13,585 bases of DNA from an uncultured Lachnospiraceae bacterium. GTDB lineage: Bacteria > Bacillota > Clostridia > Lachnospirales > Lachnospiraceae. This document shows, piece by piece, positions 7,085-13,585 of this stretch. The position numbers were made by a program, and so were the translations under genes. The stretch lies in the NCBI GenBank assembly GCA_902782625.1, contig CACZNZ010000371.1, forward strand, positions 1-13,585, given 5' to 3'. Numbering within the stretch: position 1 is the first letter of the stretch; every line of letters begins with the position of its first letter. Below the pieces are notes generated by a model that searched no databases, had not been told where the DNA came from, and worked only from the letters and a program-made list of their open reading frames with translations.

Positions 7085-8233
7085 ATGATGATGGATAATA
7101 AGAAAATAATCAATGTGTTCATTATGATAACAATGGTACTGGGGATGCTTGTCTTCGTGAAAATAGATTCATGTGCGGCAGAGTCTGCAGGCGAGGTCAC
7201 ATTTAGTGTGGAAAAGTTTACGATCGGACAGGGATACCTCATTGAACCGACACAAGTAAGTATTTCACAGGGGCAGTCTGTAGCAGATGTAACACTATCG
7301 TTGCTGAAGCAAAACGGATATGCATACGAATCAGGGAATGGCAAAGGATTTTATCTTTCCGGGATTCTAAAGGCAGACAACGGAGTTTACAGGGTTCCGT
7401 CGGTTATTACCTCCATGGGAGACATGACGGACTCAGGAGGAAGCAAGCTGCCTCCTCCTGGCGGTCAGGAACAAAACCTGCTCTATCCAGATTTGTGCGA
7501 GTATTCTTATATGTCTTGTTCTGGATGGATGTATACGGTAAACGGCGAGTTTTCCGGCAAAGCCATGGATGAATATATCTTAAAAAATGGAGACATTGTC
7601 CGGATACAGTTCAGTCTTTACAGCTATGGGGGAGATCTTGGAGAAAGATATCTGAATAATCCTTACGTGGATCTCCCGGACAGGAACCCTCTGACCAAAA
7701 GACTGGCTCTTATGAGAAAGTACAAGGAGATATGTGACAGAAAAGGCTATAGCAGTGCCTATCATGCAGCCTATGCCGCCGCTGTCAATATGGATATCAG
7801 CAACGAAAGCTTCTATGCTGCGTTCAACGCACTTCCGTCGGAAGCTGACATCATTGCCTGGGTGAACAAAGACGAGGCGGACAAAAAAGCTGAAGCTGCC
7901 AGGATTGCCGCATTGGAAAAAGAAGCGGCATTAAAGAAGAAATATACACCGGCCAGAGTATTTCAGAAAAAACCAAAGTCAGGCAAGAAAAAGGTGAAGC
8001 TGTCGTGGAAGAAGATTCTTAAAGCCAGCGGCTACCAGATTTTCATGTCAACCAGGAAAAAAACCGGTTACAAGAAAATTGTCACAATTAAGAAGGCAAA
8101 GATTGTAACATATACGAAGAAAAAGCTTAAATCGAAGAAGACTTATTATTTTCGTATCCGGGCTTACCGGAAAGTCGGGAAAAAGACATATTACGGGCCA
8201 TACTCGAAAGTAAAAAAAGTAAAGATAAAATAA
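7085..8233 (+). CDS. secreted protein with DUF4430-like and lysine-rich Fn3-like domains
   Basis: 382 residues. An N-terminal signal peptide has charged KK followed by a hydrophobic core to about 27; cleavage is likely after the SCAA region near 32. Residues about 50-180 resemble DUF4430, a transcobalamin-C-terminal-like fold seen in many clostridial surface proteins; the SGWMYTVNG motif (146-154) is typical. A helical, charged region (about 195-290) rich in Ala, Lys and Glu follows. The last 90 or so residues look like one fibronectin type III-like domain with LSWKK, SGYQIF and YYFRIRAY strands. Of residues 284-382 about a third are lysine. There is no LPxTG or membrane anchor, so retention by charge on the wall or membrane is possible. 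AGGAG (7071-7075) lies nine bases before the first of three tandem ATGs. It follows the patatin gene by 63 bases and ends before a terminator. Ligand and role are unknown. Confidence 0.85.
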   Translation: MMMDNKKIINVFIMITMVLGMLVFVKIDSCAAESAGEVTFSVEKFTIGQGYLIEPTQVSISQGQSVADVTLSLLKQNGYAYESGNGKGFYLSGILKADNGVYRVPSVITSMGDMTDSGGSKLPPPGGQEQNLLYPDLCEYSYMSCSGWMYTVNGEFSGKAMDEYILKNGDIVRIQFSLYSYGGDLGERYLNNPYVDLPDRNPLTKRLALMRKYKEICDRKGYSSAYHAAYAAAVNMDISNESFYAAFNALPSEADIIAWVNKDEADKKAEAARIAALEKEAALKKKYTPARVFQKKPKSGKKKVKLSWKKILKASGYQIFMSTRKKTGYKKIVTIKKAKIVTYTKKKLKSKKTYYFRIRAYRKVGKKTYYGPYSKVKKVKIK

Positions 8234-8284
8234 ACCACTAATAAGCGCCTGATTGCGTATAAAAGCATCGTTTTGGGGACTATT

Positions 8285-8305
8285 CACCGGAACGGTGTTT
8301 TTTTT
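8285..8305 (+). terminator. rho-independent terminator of the kinase-tmcAL-patatin-DUF4430 series
   Basis: CACCG GAA CGGTG is a five-base-pair GC-rich stem with a three-base loop, followed by eight T residues (8298-8305). It lies 51 bases after the DUF4430 gene stop and before the next promoter. It separates the rightward series from the giant surface-protein gene. Confidence 0.85.
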
Positions 8306-8364
8306 GTATAAATGGACCGGGTTTTTGAAAGATAAATTCGCGGCACAATCCAATATATATAATA

Positions 8365-8393
8365 TTGACATTAATAGAAAATAATGGTAATAT
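8365..8393 (+). promoter_or_regulatory. strong promoter of the giant surface-protein gene
   Basis: Perfect -35 TTGACA (8365-8370), 17-base spacer, and -10 TAATAT (8388-8393) preceded by TGG, which makes it an extended -10. Transcription would start near 8400 and leave an untranslated leader of about 110 bases. Confidence 0.85.
8376..8392 (+). repeat. 17-base direct repeat, upstream copy (overlaps the promoter)
   Basis: AGAAAATAATGGTAATA recurs at 8426-8442 as AGAAAATAATAGCAATA, 15 of 17 bases identical, exactly 50 bases apart. This copy covers the spacer and most of the -10 box, a position suited to a repressor site. Confidence 0.6.
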
Positions 8394-8401
8394 CATCGTA
8401 C

Positions 8402-8419
8402 GGAATGGTATATTATTCC
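8402..8419. repeat. 18-base imperfect dyad at the predicted transcription start
   Basis: GGAAT-GG-TATA-TT-ATTCC has perfect five-base outer arms and a symmetric TATA centre, with only the two intervening pairs mismatched. It sits between the two 17-base direct repeats, just after the predicted start near 8400. It could be an operator or a small hairpin at the RNA 5' end. Confidence 0.5.
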
Positions 8420-8425
8420 AATAAA

Positions 8426-8442
8426 AGAAAATAATAGCAATA
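8426..8442 (+). repeat. 17-base direct repeat, downstream copy (in the 5' leader)
   Basis: AGAAAATAATAGCAATA is the second copy, immediately before the first Shine-Dalgarno sequence AAAGGAGG (8444-8451). Paired sites flanking a transcription start often bind one regulator cooperatively. Confidence 0.6.
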
Positions 8443-8481
8443 GAAAGGAGGAAATAAGAGTATTTAAAGGAGGTCTGTACA

Positions 8482-8523
8482 GTGTATTTTAGCAAGAAGG
8501 AGGATAGGCAGTGCAGCGATTGA
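8482..8523 (+). CDS. possible 13-codon leader peptide overlapping the giant gene start
   Basis: A GTG at 8482 follows a full AAAGGAGG (8466-8473) with an ideal eight-base spacing and opens a 13-codon frame, MYFSKKEDRQCSD, ending at TGA 8521-8523. It covers the ribosome binding site of the giant gene and overlaps its first 13 bases in another frame, so it could couple or regulate translation. The peptide matches nothing I recognise. The support is the ribosome binding site and the position; codon evidence is too short to judge. Confidence 0.4.
   Translation: MYFSKKEDRQCSD
8497..8503 (+). promoter_or_regulatory. ribosome binding site setting the GTG start of the giant gene
   Basis: AAGGAGG lies seven bases before GTG 8511. 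An in-frame TAG at 8505-8507 blocks any start further upstream. It is the third strong Shine-Dalgarno sequence in 60 bases, after 8444-8451 and 8466-8473; the first of these has no usable start codon behind it. Confidence 0.85.
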
Positions 8524-11500
8524 TTCAGAATGTAGTGATTTTTATACTGATATTTGTGTTGATGCTTTGTCAGCCGGGTATCGGACAGCTGGAAATAAGA
8601 GCAATTACGACAGAAGATCAATCGACACAGAATTCCGAAGATACTTCGGAAGAAGAAACCGGGAAAAACCCGATGGAGGGTGAGCCTGAAGAAAAGACGG
8701 AAAAGACGACGGAAGAGAGTACTACCCAGTCCAAAATCCCTGAAGAAGGTGAAATCGGGGAAGCGACAACGCAGGAACAGGAGACAGTCACAGAAGAAGA
8801 AAAACCGGCACTCAAGGAAGAAAATGAGCCGTTTGTCATACAAAAAGAAAAGAAAAATGGATTACTGGCTGCTTCGGGAAGTGATGTGAACCACAATGTC
8901 ACCATGCCCGATATGACAAGCCATTATTTTACACTCCAGAAAAACGGAACAAATGTTTCTTCTGCTTCTGGAGCGGCTCTGAAAGTCGTAAGGGATGAGA
9001 AAGAAGCAGAACAGTACATTTTCAATCAGTACCCCAATGGAATACGATATAATTTTACACCTTCTATGGGTCCGGAGACGAAGGTGTCAGTTCATGGGGG
9101 GAAGGATGGTACGCTGAAGCTTTCGACAGTTCTGGCCGGAACGTATAATCGATATGGTGCAGTGCTAGAGGCGGCGCAGGAAGGGTGTGCAGTAACCTGT
9201 GCATTTAATCTGAACAGAACTACCACTGCGCCCTATGCGATCTATACGAATGTCGGAAGCTGGTATAATCCTGAGACTAAAAGAACCTATGATATCGATA
9301 TGAAACTTACGATTACAGGATGTATCTTTCCGAGTGAATCCATCAGGAAGCAGTTGAAGAATCAGAGTATGGTGGCACCCTATGTATCCTTCCGTAACGA
9401 TATAATCGGTGTGGATGCCATGGGGACAGACAGTCTTTCTATGCGGATGGACTTCTGCTATGCAGGTACTTCGATGCCGGTAGACGGGTTAAAAGGTATC
9501 ATTCAGTTTTGTGATATCGATTCTCAGCAAGGGGTGGATTATGGAAGCGGATTTGAACAGGTCATCCTTTTCAATCCGGGATCTTCCAAAATAGCTTACA
9601 ACGCATCCGGGATCATGCAAAACTCCAAAGGGTATGCATTTTCCCAGGTGAATCAAAACCTCAAGTCTGCTGATATGAACACGACTGTGGCCGGACTCTT
9701 TTCCGGAAGCAGTGCGCAGTGTACATGGACTCTGGCAAGATGTGAACATCAGGATACCGGAGGAAGTGCTGCTTATGCAGCGCCGGGAGGATACCAGATT
9801 CCTGTCGGCAGCGGAGCCGACGAGGCGAAATCATACTATGAACAAAGCTCCACCGGTATGATGGCAATCAGGGCTGATGTCGGTCTTGCGCCGCTTCCGG
9901 ATACAGTTACCAAGAAAGTGTATAAAGGATCAGTATCCGGACCTTCTTCAGGATCGGATAAAGTGCTGTTAGGTCTTGCTGCAGGAGAAGATACCTTTAC
10001 CTGGGTCCTTAATACCAATGTTCCGGTACCGTCAAATCTCCGGAAAGCAAGATATACCGACTTTTCCCTGGAAGATAAGGTAGATGCTCTGGTAAATGTG
10101 GAGAATGTCAGAGTATTTGCGGCAGAGGCAGACAGCCAGGGAGGAGCAAGGACATATCAGGACGTGACCGGGTGGTTTGTCATCGAAAAAAAGGATCAGA
10201 ATGACGGATCTACTTTTGTGACGGTCACTGCACTGGAAAGTGCTTTATTAAACAGTGCATTTTACGGTAAAACATACCATGTACATCTGCAGGTAAGAGT
10301 ACGATCTGAAGAAGAACTATCCGATCATGATCATAGTATTCGTGATTGGTTGCAGGAGGATAATCATCTGGCCCAGGAGATCAGTGCGTCCATCGTGACC
10401 AAAGGGCGTTACGGTGTGGACAATAAAGGCACGATCAAGGTAATAAACTCAAGCGGACTGAACATGAATCAGGCATCGAACCCTGTTGTGACATTGATCC
10501 CCAGACGGATTGATGTCATGAAAAAAGATGAGAATACAGGACTGCCAGTGGAAGGAGTGACCTTCGGGTTTTTCGGAGCTAATCCGGATAAAGCTATTCT
10601 GACGGCGGTCACCGACTCTAATGGCATAGCTTCCTTTGTGGAGAATGAAACACAGGGGTTTTATCAGGAAGAGACAGGGGACGGACCATATACGATCAAA
10701 GAACTATCGGTGCCCGAATCATTAAAACATGTATGGAATCAGAAGGTGATGCAGGAGTGGATTTACCAGATTCCTTCAATCAAAGCGATCAGTCCTGCTT
10801 TATATACGAAATCGGAGATTACAGATTCCGAGACACTTACGAACCATAACATCGAGACACCCCCTGAAAGGATTGCCGTCTATAAGAAAAGCACGGATAC
10901 AGGGGCATATTTAAAAGGAGCAGGCTTTATGCTGATGGAGTGGTCACAGGAAAAGAAAGAATACAGAGATCTTATGGAATTGTCTGAGACCACGGACAAA
11001 GAAGGAAAGCCTGTTTATCAGAATGAAAAGCCATTCATTAATACAATGGACAACCAGGGGAAATACAAGATCACGGAGATTCGGGCTCCCTATGGTTGCT
11101 ATCTTACCGGTCAGGAATGGACATTTGAGATCGGTCAGGAAGAGGGCGTGGAAGGAAAGGATATCTCTTATCATGTATCAGGTGGAAGGGAGATCAGAAA
11201 AGGTGTGCTGATCTACCGTAATCCTTTACAAAGAGGTGTTTTGACGATTCACAAAACCGATGATGACGGAAAGGATGTCGGAGGGGCTTTATTCGAGGTA
11301 ACTGCTGCCGAAGATATCTATGCCCCCTGGAGTCTTGACGAAGAGGGATATCCCAGAGAAGGCGCATCTCCGTTAGTGCAAAAAGGTACACTTGTCGATC
11401 AGATTAAAACGGATGCTTCCGGTTACGGAAATACCACGAAAGGCAAGGAACTCTACCTGGGTGCCTATAAAGTTACAGAAAAAGGAGGAGCCAAAGACCA

Positions 11501-13585
11501 TATAAAAGAACAAACCCCTTATGATATCGTGCTTTCTTACGGACAGGATCAGACGAAAAAGCTCGTTTATGCCACCTTGGAAGCCAATAACCGTAAGATG
11601 AGGCCTTCTTTTGCGATAGCCAAACTTGCAGGCAGGACACGGAATGACAAAGAAGAAGCGGTCTCTTTTGATAAAGATACCGGAAGATATACAGACCGGA
11701 AGATTCCGGGAATTTACCAGGCAAAAGAGAAAGTTGACTATACCGTTACCATCACCAATACGGGCAATACTCCTTTGCACCATTTGATTGTCACTGATGA
11801 TATGAGTCATATCAGAGAGGGGCAGGAACACAGCCTTTCAGAATATGTAGTCGCCGGCAGTGCCAGGTTTGTTGTCCCTGAAAATGGAATTCTCAGCACA
11901 GAAAACGGAAAAGAGCTCAAAGTGTCTTATGAGAATGTCCACAAAACGTCCGTGCTGCTGTCTGATCTTGATTGCGGGGACCGTGTGGTGCTGCATTATG
12001 AACTGAAACTGAAAGAGAATGCATTTGATGCTTATTCATTGGAAAATGATGTCTATGTTCGTGCCATGTATAATGACAATGAAAAGGATCCGGAGGATAC
12101 AAACTATGTGTGGGTCGATACAAAGGATATGATCGATGGTGACGGGAACAGTCTGGCCAGTGATCTGGATTTGATTCATACACCGGGGAAACCGGGAACA
12201 CAACCTGTAAAATTCTCCGACCGGACAGAAGGAATCCAGGTAAAAGACGGAATGGTGACAGACGGATCTAAAGTTCCGGGTGTTTATAAAGAAGGCGAAA
12301 CGGTTGATTATACTATTTATATAAAGAATACCGGGACCGCTTCCTTAAAGGATATCCGCATAAAAGACGAAATGAGTCAGGAGCTGGCTTCAGTTGTAGA
12401 TTTTGAAAATGCTGCATTTATGGTGGAGGAAGGGACTCTGAAAACTGCAGGGGGAGCTTCCATCAGTGTAAAAAAACTTGGAAATAATGAGCTTCTGCTT
12501 GGATATACGAATGAAAAGGGCAAGTTGGACGATGTTTTAAAACCTGGAGATTATGTGGAACTGATCTACAGAGTGGTGATTCTTAGAGATGCCGCTAATC
12601 TCTATGAGCTTAAGAACAAAGTTCTGGTAAACAGTTTCTATTATGATGGCAATGAAGACCGGGAAATTCCACAGAAAGAAGATGAGGATAAAATCGAGAT
12701 CCCGGGGTCGGTTGAGGCAAAAGCAGCAAAGCTTGCAGACCGCACCACAGGGGCAGTACTTGAAAACGGAAGATATGAGGCACAGGCCAAAACCGCAGGT
12801 GTGTATAAAAACAATGAGACAGTCACCTATAAGATCACTGTCACAAACAGTGCAAAGACCGTTCTGTATGACTTGAAACTCTATGATCAAATGAGCGAAG
12901 AACTGCTGGGTGCACTTGATCCTAAGAGCATTCATTTTAAGGAGGGAAACTATCAGTCTGCAAGTGGCAGGACGGTTCGCTCCATTGCCTCGGAAGATAA
13001 GGTTCTTACACTGGATTTTCTTGCGCCTGGAGACAGTGTGGATGTTTTTCTCCTTGCAGATGTGAGAAAGGATGTCGGCAATCTGTTTTCCCTGAAAAAT
13101 GAAGTGAAGCTTACAGCAAGATACCGTATTGGAAATGAAGAAGAACAAAAAGCGTGGGAGGAAGATCATGGGCACAACTGGAGTCTTCGATATCATTCCA
13201 ATCTCGAAGGCGATGATGTGGTCACGGACAGTGAGACACCGGTTAATGCGGGTAAAAAAATTGAGATCAACGGAAATCCTTTCTCCAATCCCAAAGGGAC
13301 TTTTGCCGGATGGAACGACAGGCCGGATGGATCGGGAATTTCTTACAGGCCTGATGAAATCTATACGATGCAAAGGAAAGACGCGGATCTTTATGCCCAG
13401 TGGATTCCATTTACGGATAAGGATTCTCTGACAGTCTACCGGCTCTTTTATGAATCCAATGATAACAGCAAGAGGATTGCAGGAGACAGTGAGAACGTTC
13501 AGCCGGAAGACTACCTGATGGGCATTGATGAGAACTCTTTTATCAGAGAGGGATATACATTTAAAGGATGGAATACGAAAGCAGA
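8511..13585 (+). CDS. giant secreted adhesin, Cna-B/DUF11/InlB-repeat type (3' end outside window)
   Basis: One frame stays open from GTG 8511 to the window edge: 1691 codons, no stop found in a full reading. Order: signal peptide (1 to about 31; hydrophobic 8-19); Thr/Glu-rich acidic linker (32-118); β-rich N-terminal head of unknown family (about 121-460) with seven cysteines; a fimbrial-type isopeptide domain (464-664; candidate Lys468/469 and Asn657); three Cna-B/SpaA-like domains (665-783, 786-906, 909-1027), each with a Lys near its start, a Glu in a YTIKE/YKITE/YKVTE motif and a closing Asn, suggesting internal isopeptide bonds; three DUF11-like repeats (1034-1232, 1233-1402, 1403-1583); then InlB-type repeats (1587-1631 and from about 1641). 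Such proteins form rigid surface stalks. The head is probably the ligand-binding part. An LPxTG signal would be expected downstream but cannot be seen. Ligand unknown. Confidence 0.93.
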   Translation, partial: MQRLIQNVVIFILIFVLMLCQPGIGQLEIRAITTEDQSTQNSEDTSEEETGKNPMEGEPEEKTEKTTEESTTQSKIPEEGEIGEATTQEQETVTEEEKPALKEENEPFVIQKEKKNGLLAASGSDVNHNVTMPDMTSHYFTLQKNGTNVSSASGAALKVVRDEKEAEQYIFNQYPNGIRYNFTPSMGPETKVSVHGGKDGTLKLSTVLAGTYNRYGAVLEAAQEGCAVTCAFNLNRTTTAPYAIYTNVGSWYNPETKRTYDIDMKLTITGCIFPSESIRKQLKNQSMVAPYVSFRNDIIGVDAMGTDSLSMRMDFCYAGTSMPVDGLKGIIQFCDIDSQQGVDYGSGFEQVILFNPGSSKIAYNASGIMQNSKGYAFSQVNQNLKSADMNTTVAGLFSGSSAQCTWTLARCEHQDTGGSAAYAAPGGYQIPVGSGADEAKSYYEQSSTGMMAIRADVGLAPLPDTVTKKVYKGSVSGPSSGSDKVLLGLAAGEDTFTWVLNTNVPVPSNLRKARYTDFSLEDKVDALVNVENVRVFAAEADSQGGARTYQDVTGWFVIEKKDQNDGSTFVTVTALESALLNSAFYGKTYHVHLQVRVRSEEELSDHDHSIRDWLQEDNHLAQEISASIVTKGRYGVDNKGTIKVINSSGLNMNQASNPVVTLIPRRIDVMKKDENTGLPVEGVTFGFFGANPDKAILTAVTDSNGIASFVENETQGFYQEETGDGPYTIKELSVPESLKHVWNQKVMQEWIYQIPSIKAISPALYTKSEITDSETLTNHNIETPPERIAVYKKSTDTGAYLKGAGFMLMEWSQEKKEYRDLMELSETTDKEGKPVYQNEKPFINTMDNQGKYKITEIRAPYGCYLTGQEWTFEIGQEEGVEGKDISYHVSGGREIRKGVLIYRNPLQRGVLTIHKTDDDGKDVGGALFEVTAAEDIYAPWSLDEEGYPREGASPLVQKGTLVDQIKTDASGYGNTTKGKELYLGAYKVTEKGGAKDHIKEQTPYDIVLSYGQDQTKKLVYATLEANNRKMRPSFAIAKLAGRTRNDKEEAVSFDKDTGRYTDRKIPGIYQAKEKVDYTVTITNTGNTPLHHLIVTDDMSHIREGQEHSLSEYVVAGSARFVVPENGILSTENGKELKVSYENVHKTSVLLSDLDCGDRVVLHYELKLKENAFDAYSLENDVYVRAMYNDNEKDPEDTNYVWVDTKDMIDGDGNSLASDLDLIHTPGKPGTQPVKFSDRTEGIQVKDGMVTDGSKVPGVYKEGETVDYTIYIKNTGTASLKDIRIKDEMSQELASVVDFENAAFMVEEGTLKTAGGASISVKKLGNNELLLGYTNEKGKLDDVLKPGDYVELIYRVVILRDAANLYELKNKVLVNSFYYDGNEDREIPQKEDEDKIEIPGSVEAKAAKLADRTTGAVLENGRYEAQAKTAGVYKNNETVTYKITVTNSAKTVLYDLKLYDQMSEELLGALDPKSIHFKEGNYQSASGRTVRSIASEDKVLTLDFLAPGDSVDVFLLADVRKDVGNLFSLKNEVKLTARYRIGNEEEQKAWEEDHGHNWSLRYHSNLEGDDVVTDSETPVNAGKKIEINGNPFSNPKGTFAGWNDRPDGSGISYRPDEIYTMQRKDADLYAQWIPFTDKDSLTVYRLFYESNDNSKRIAGDSENVQPEDYLMGIDENSFIREGYTFKGWNTKA
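10503..11591 (+). repeat. three tandem Cna-B/SpaA-like domains in the giant protein
   Basis: Protein-level repeats at residues 665-783, 786-906 and 909-1027. Predicted isopeptide triads by position: Lys671/672, Glu731, Asn778; Lys792/793, Glu856, Asn904; Lys915, Glu990, Asn1026/1027. In this family an intramolecular Lys-Asn bond catalysed by the Glu stiffens the fold. Triad assignment is inferred from motif spacing; DNA identity between copies is low. Confidence 0.75.
11610..13259 (+). repeat. three tandem DUF11-like repeats in the giant protein
   Basis: Residues about 1034-1232, 1233-1402 and 1403-1583. Shared landmarks are a (D/G)RT start (Thr1043, Thr1239, Thr1412), a G(I/V)YK segment leading into VDYTITVTN-like strands, and a (D/E)MS motif. 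The second and third copies are most alike. Such β-sandwich repeats act as stalk spacers in surface proteins. Confidence 0.75.
13269..13585 (+). repeat. InlB-type (Listeria-Bacteroides) repeats, second copy cut by the window end
   Basis: The first unit (13269-13403, residues 1587-1631) has the typical GTFAGWND and DLYAQW landmarks. A second begins near 13431 and reaches REGYTFKGWNTKA at the window edge. These are β-grasp-like modules common near the wall-anchored end of clostridial surface proteins. Confidence 0.85.

Noticed and set aside
8280..8843. 187-codon minus-strand frame across the giant gene promoter
   Set aside because: It is Phe/Arg-rich low-complexity translation of the A- and G-rich acidic linker, and it runs through the terminator, promoter and signal peptide of the plus-strand gene.
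12537..13373. 278-codon minus-strand frame inside the DUF11 repeats
   Set aside because: The plus strand is an uninterrupted, domain-rich coding frame here; the minus frame has no recognisable motif or start signal.
1..13585. CRISPR arrays, tRNA or rRNA genes, insertion sequences, attachment sites
   Set aside because: I saw no spaced identical repeats, cloverleaf-like sequence, transposase or integrase motifs, or terminal inverted repeats of mobile elements.

Overview
The window looks like chromosome from a low- to mid-GC Gram-positive anaerobe of the class Clostridia, most likely the family Lachnospiraceae. The grounds are strong AAGGAGG-type ribosome binding sites, sigma-A-like promoters (TTGACA/TATAAT), a solo acetate kinase, a clostridial type of membrane Ser/Thr kinase, a secreted DUF4430-like protein ending in a lysine-rich Fn3-like domain, and a very large Cna-B/DUF11/InlB-repeat surface protein. 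No sequence search was run, so genus and species are not assigned.

Left part (1-2627, minus strand): read in the direction of transcription, acetate kinase (ackA) comes first and ends in a clear rho-independent hairpin. It is followed by a pyruvate kinase lacking the usual C-terminal domain and then, 40 bases on, by the start of an aconitase-family small subunit (LeuD-like) that runs off the window. The last two genes probably form an operon.

Centre (2628-8305): a 264-base divergent promoter region separates ackA from a rightward gene series. The series is a membrane Ser/Thr kinase with extracellular SH3-like modules, tmcAL (tRNA-Met cytidine acetate ligase, overlapping the kinase gene by 7 bases), a patatin-like phospholipase, and a secreted DUF4430/Fn3-like protein, closed by a terminator at 8285-8305. 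TmcAL uses acetate and ATP to make N4-acetylcytidine at the wobble base of elongator tRNA-Met. Acetate kinase interconverts acetate and acetyl phosphate. The two sides of the divergent region are therefore linked through acetate.

Right part (8306-13585): a strong promoter, a pair of 17-base direct repeats around a dyad, three successive Shine-Dalgarno sequences and a possible 13-codon leader ORF precede one giant open reading frame. It starts at GTG 8511 and stays open to the window edge (1691 codons and counting). It encodes a secreted multidomain adhesin: signal peptide, acidic Thr/Glu-rich linker, cysteine-containing N-terminal head, a fimbrial-type isopeptide domain, three Cna-B/SpaA-like domains, three DUF11-like repeats, then InlB-type repeats. 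The sorting signal, if any, lies outside the window.

The items I would check first are the leader region of the giant gene, the cysteine-rich head of that protein, the overlap of the SH3-type kinase with tmcAL, and the short pyruvate kinase with a mixed potassium-site signature. I see no convincing defence system, mobile element, CRISPR array, tRNA or rRNA.
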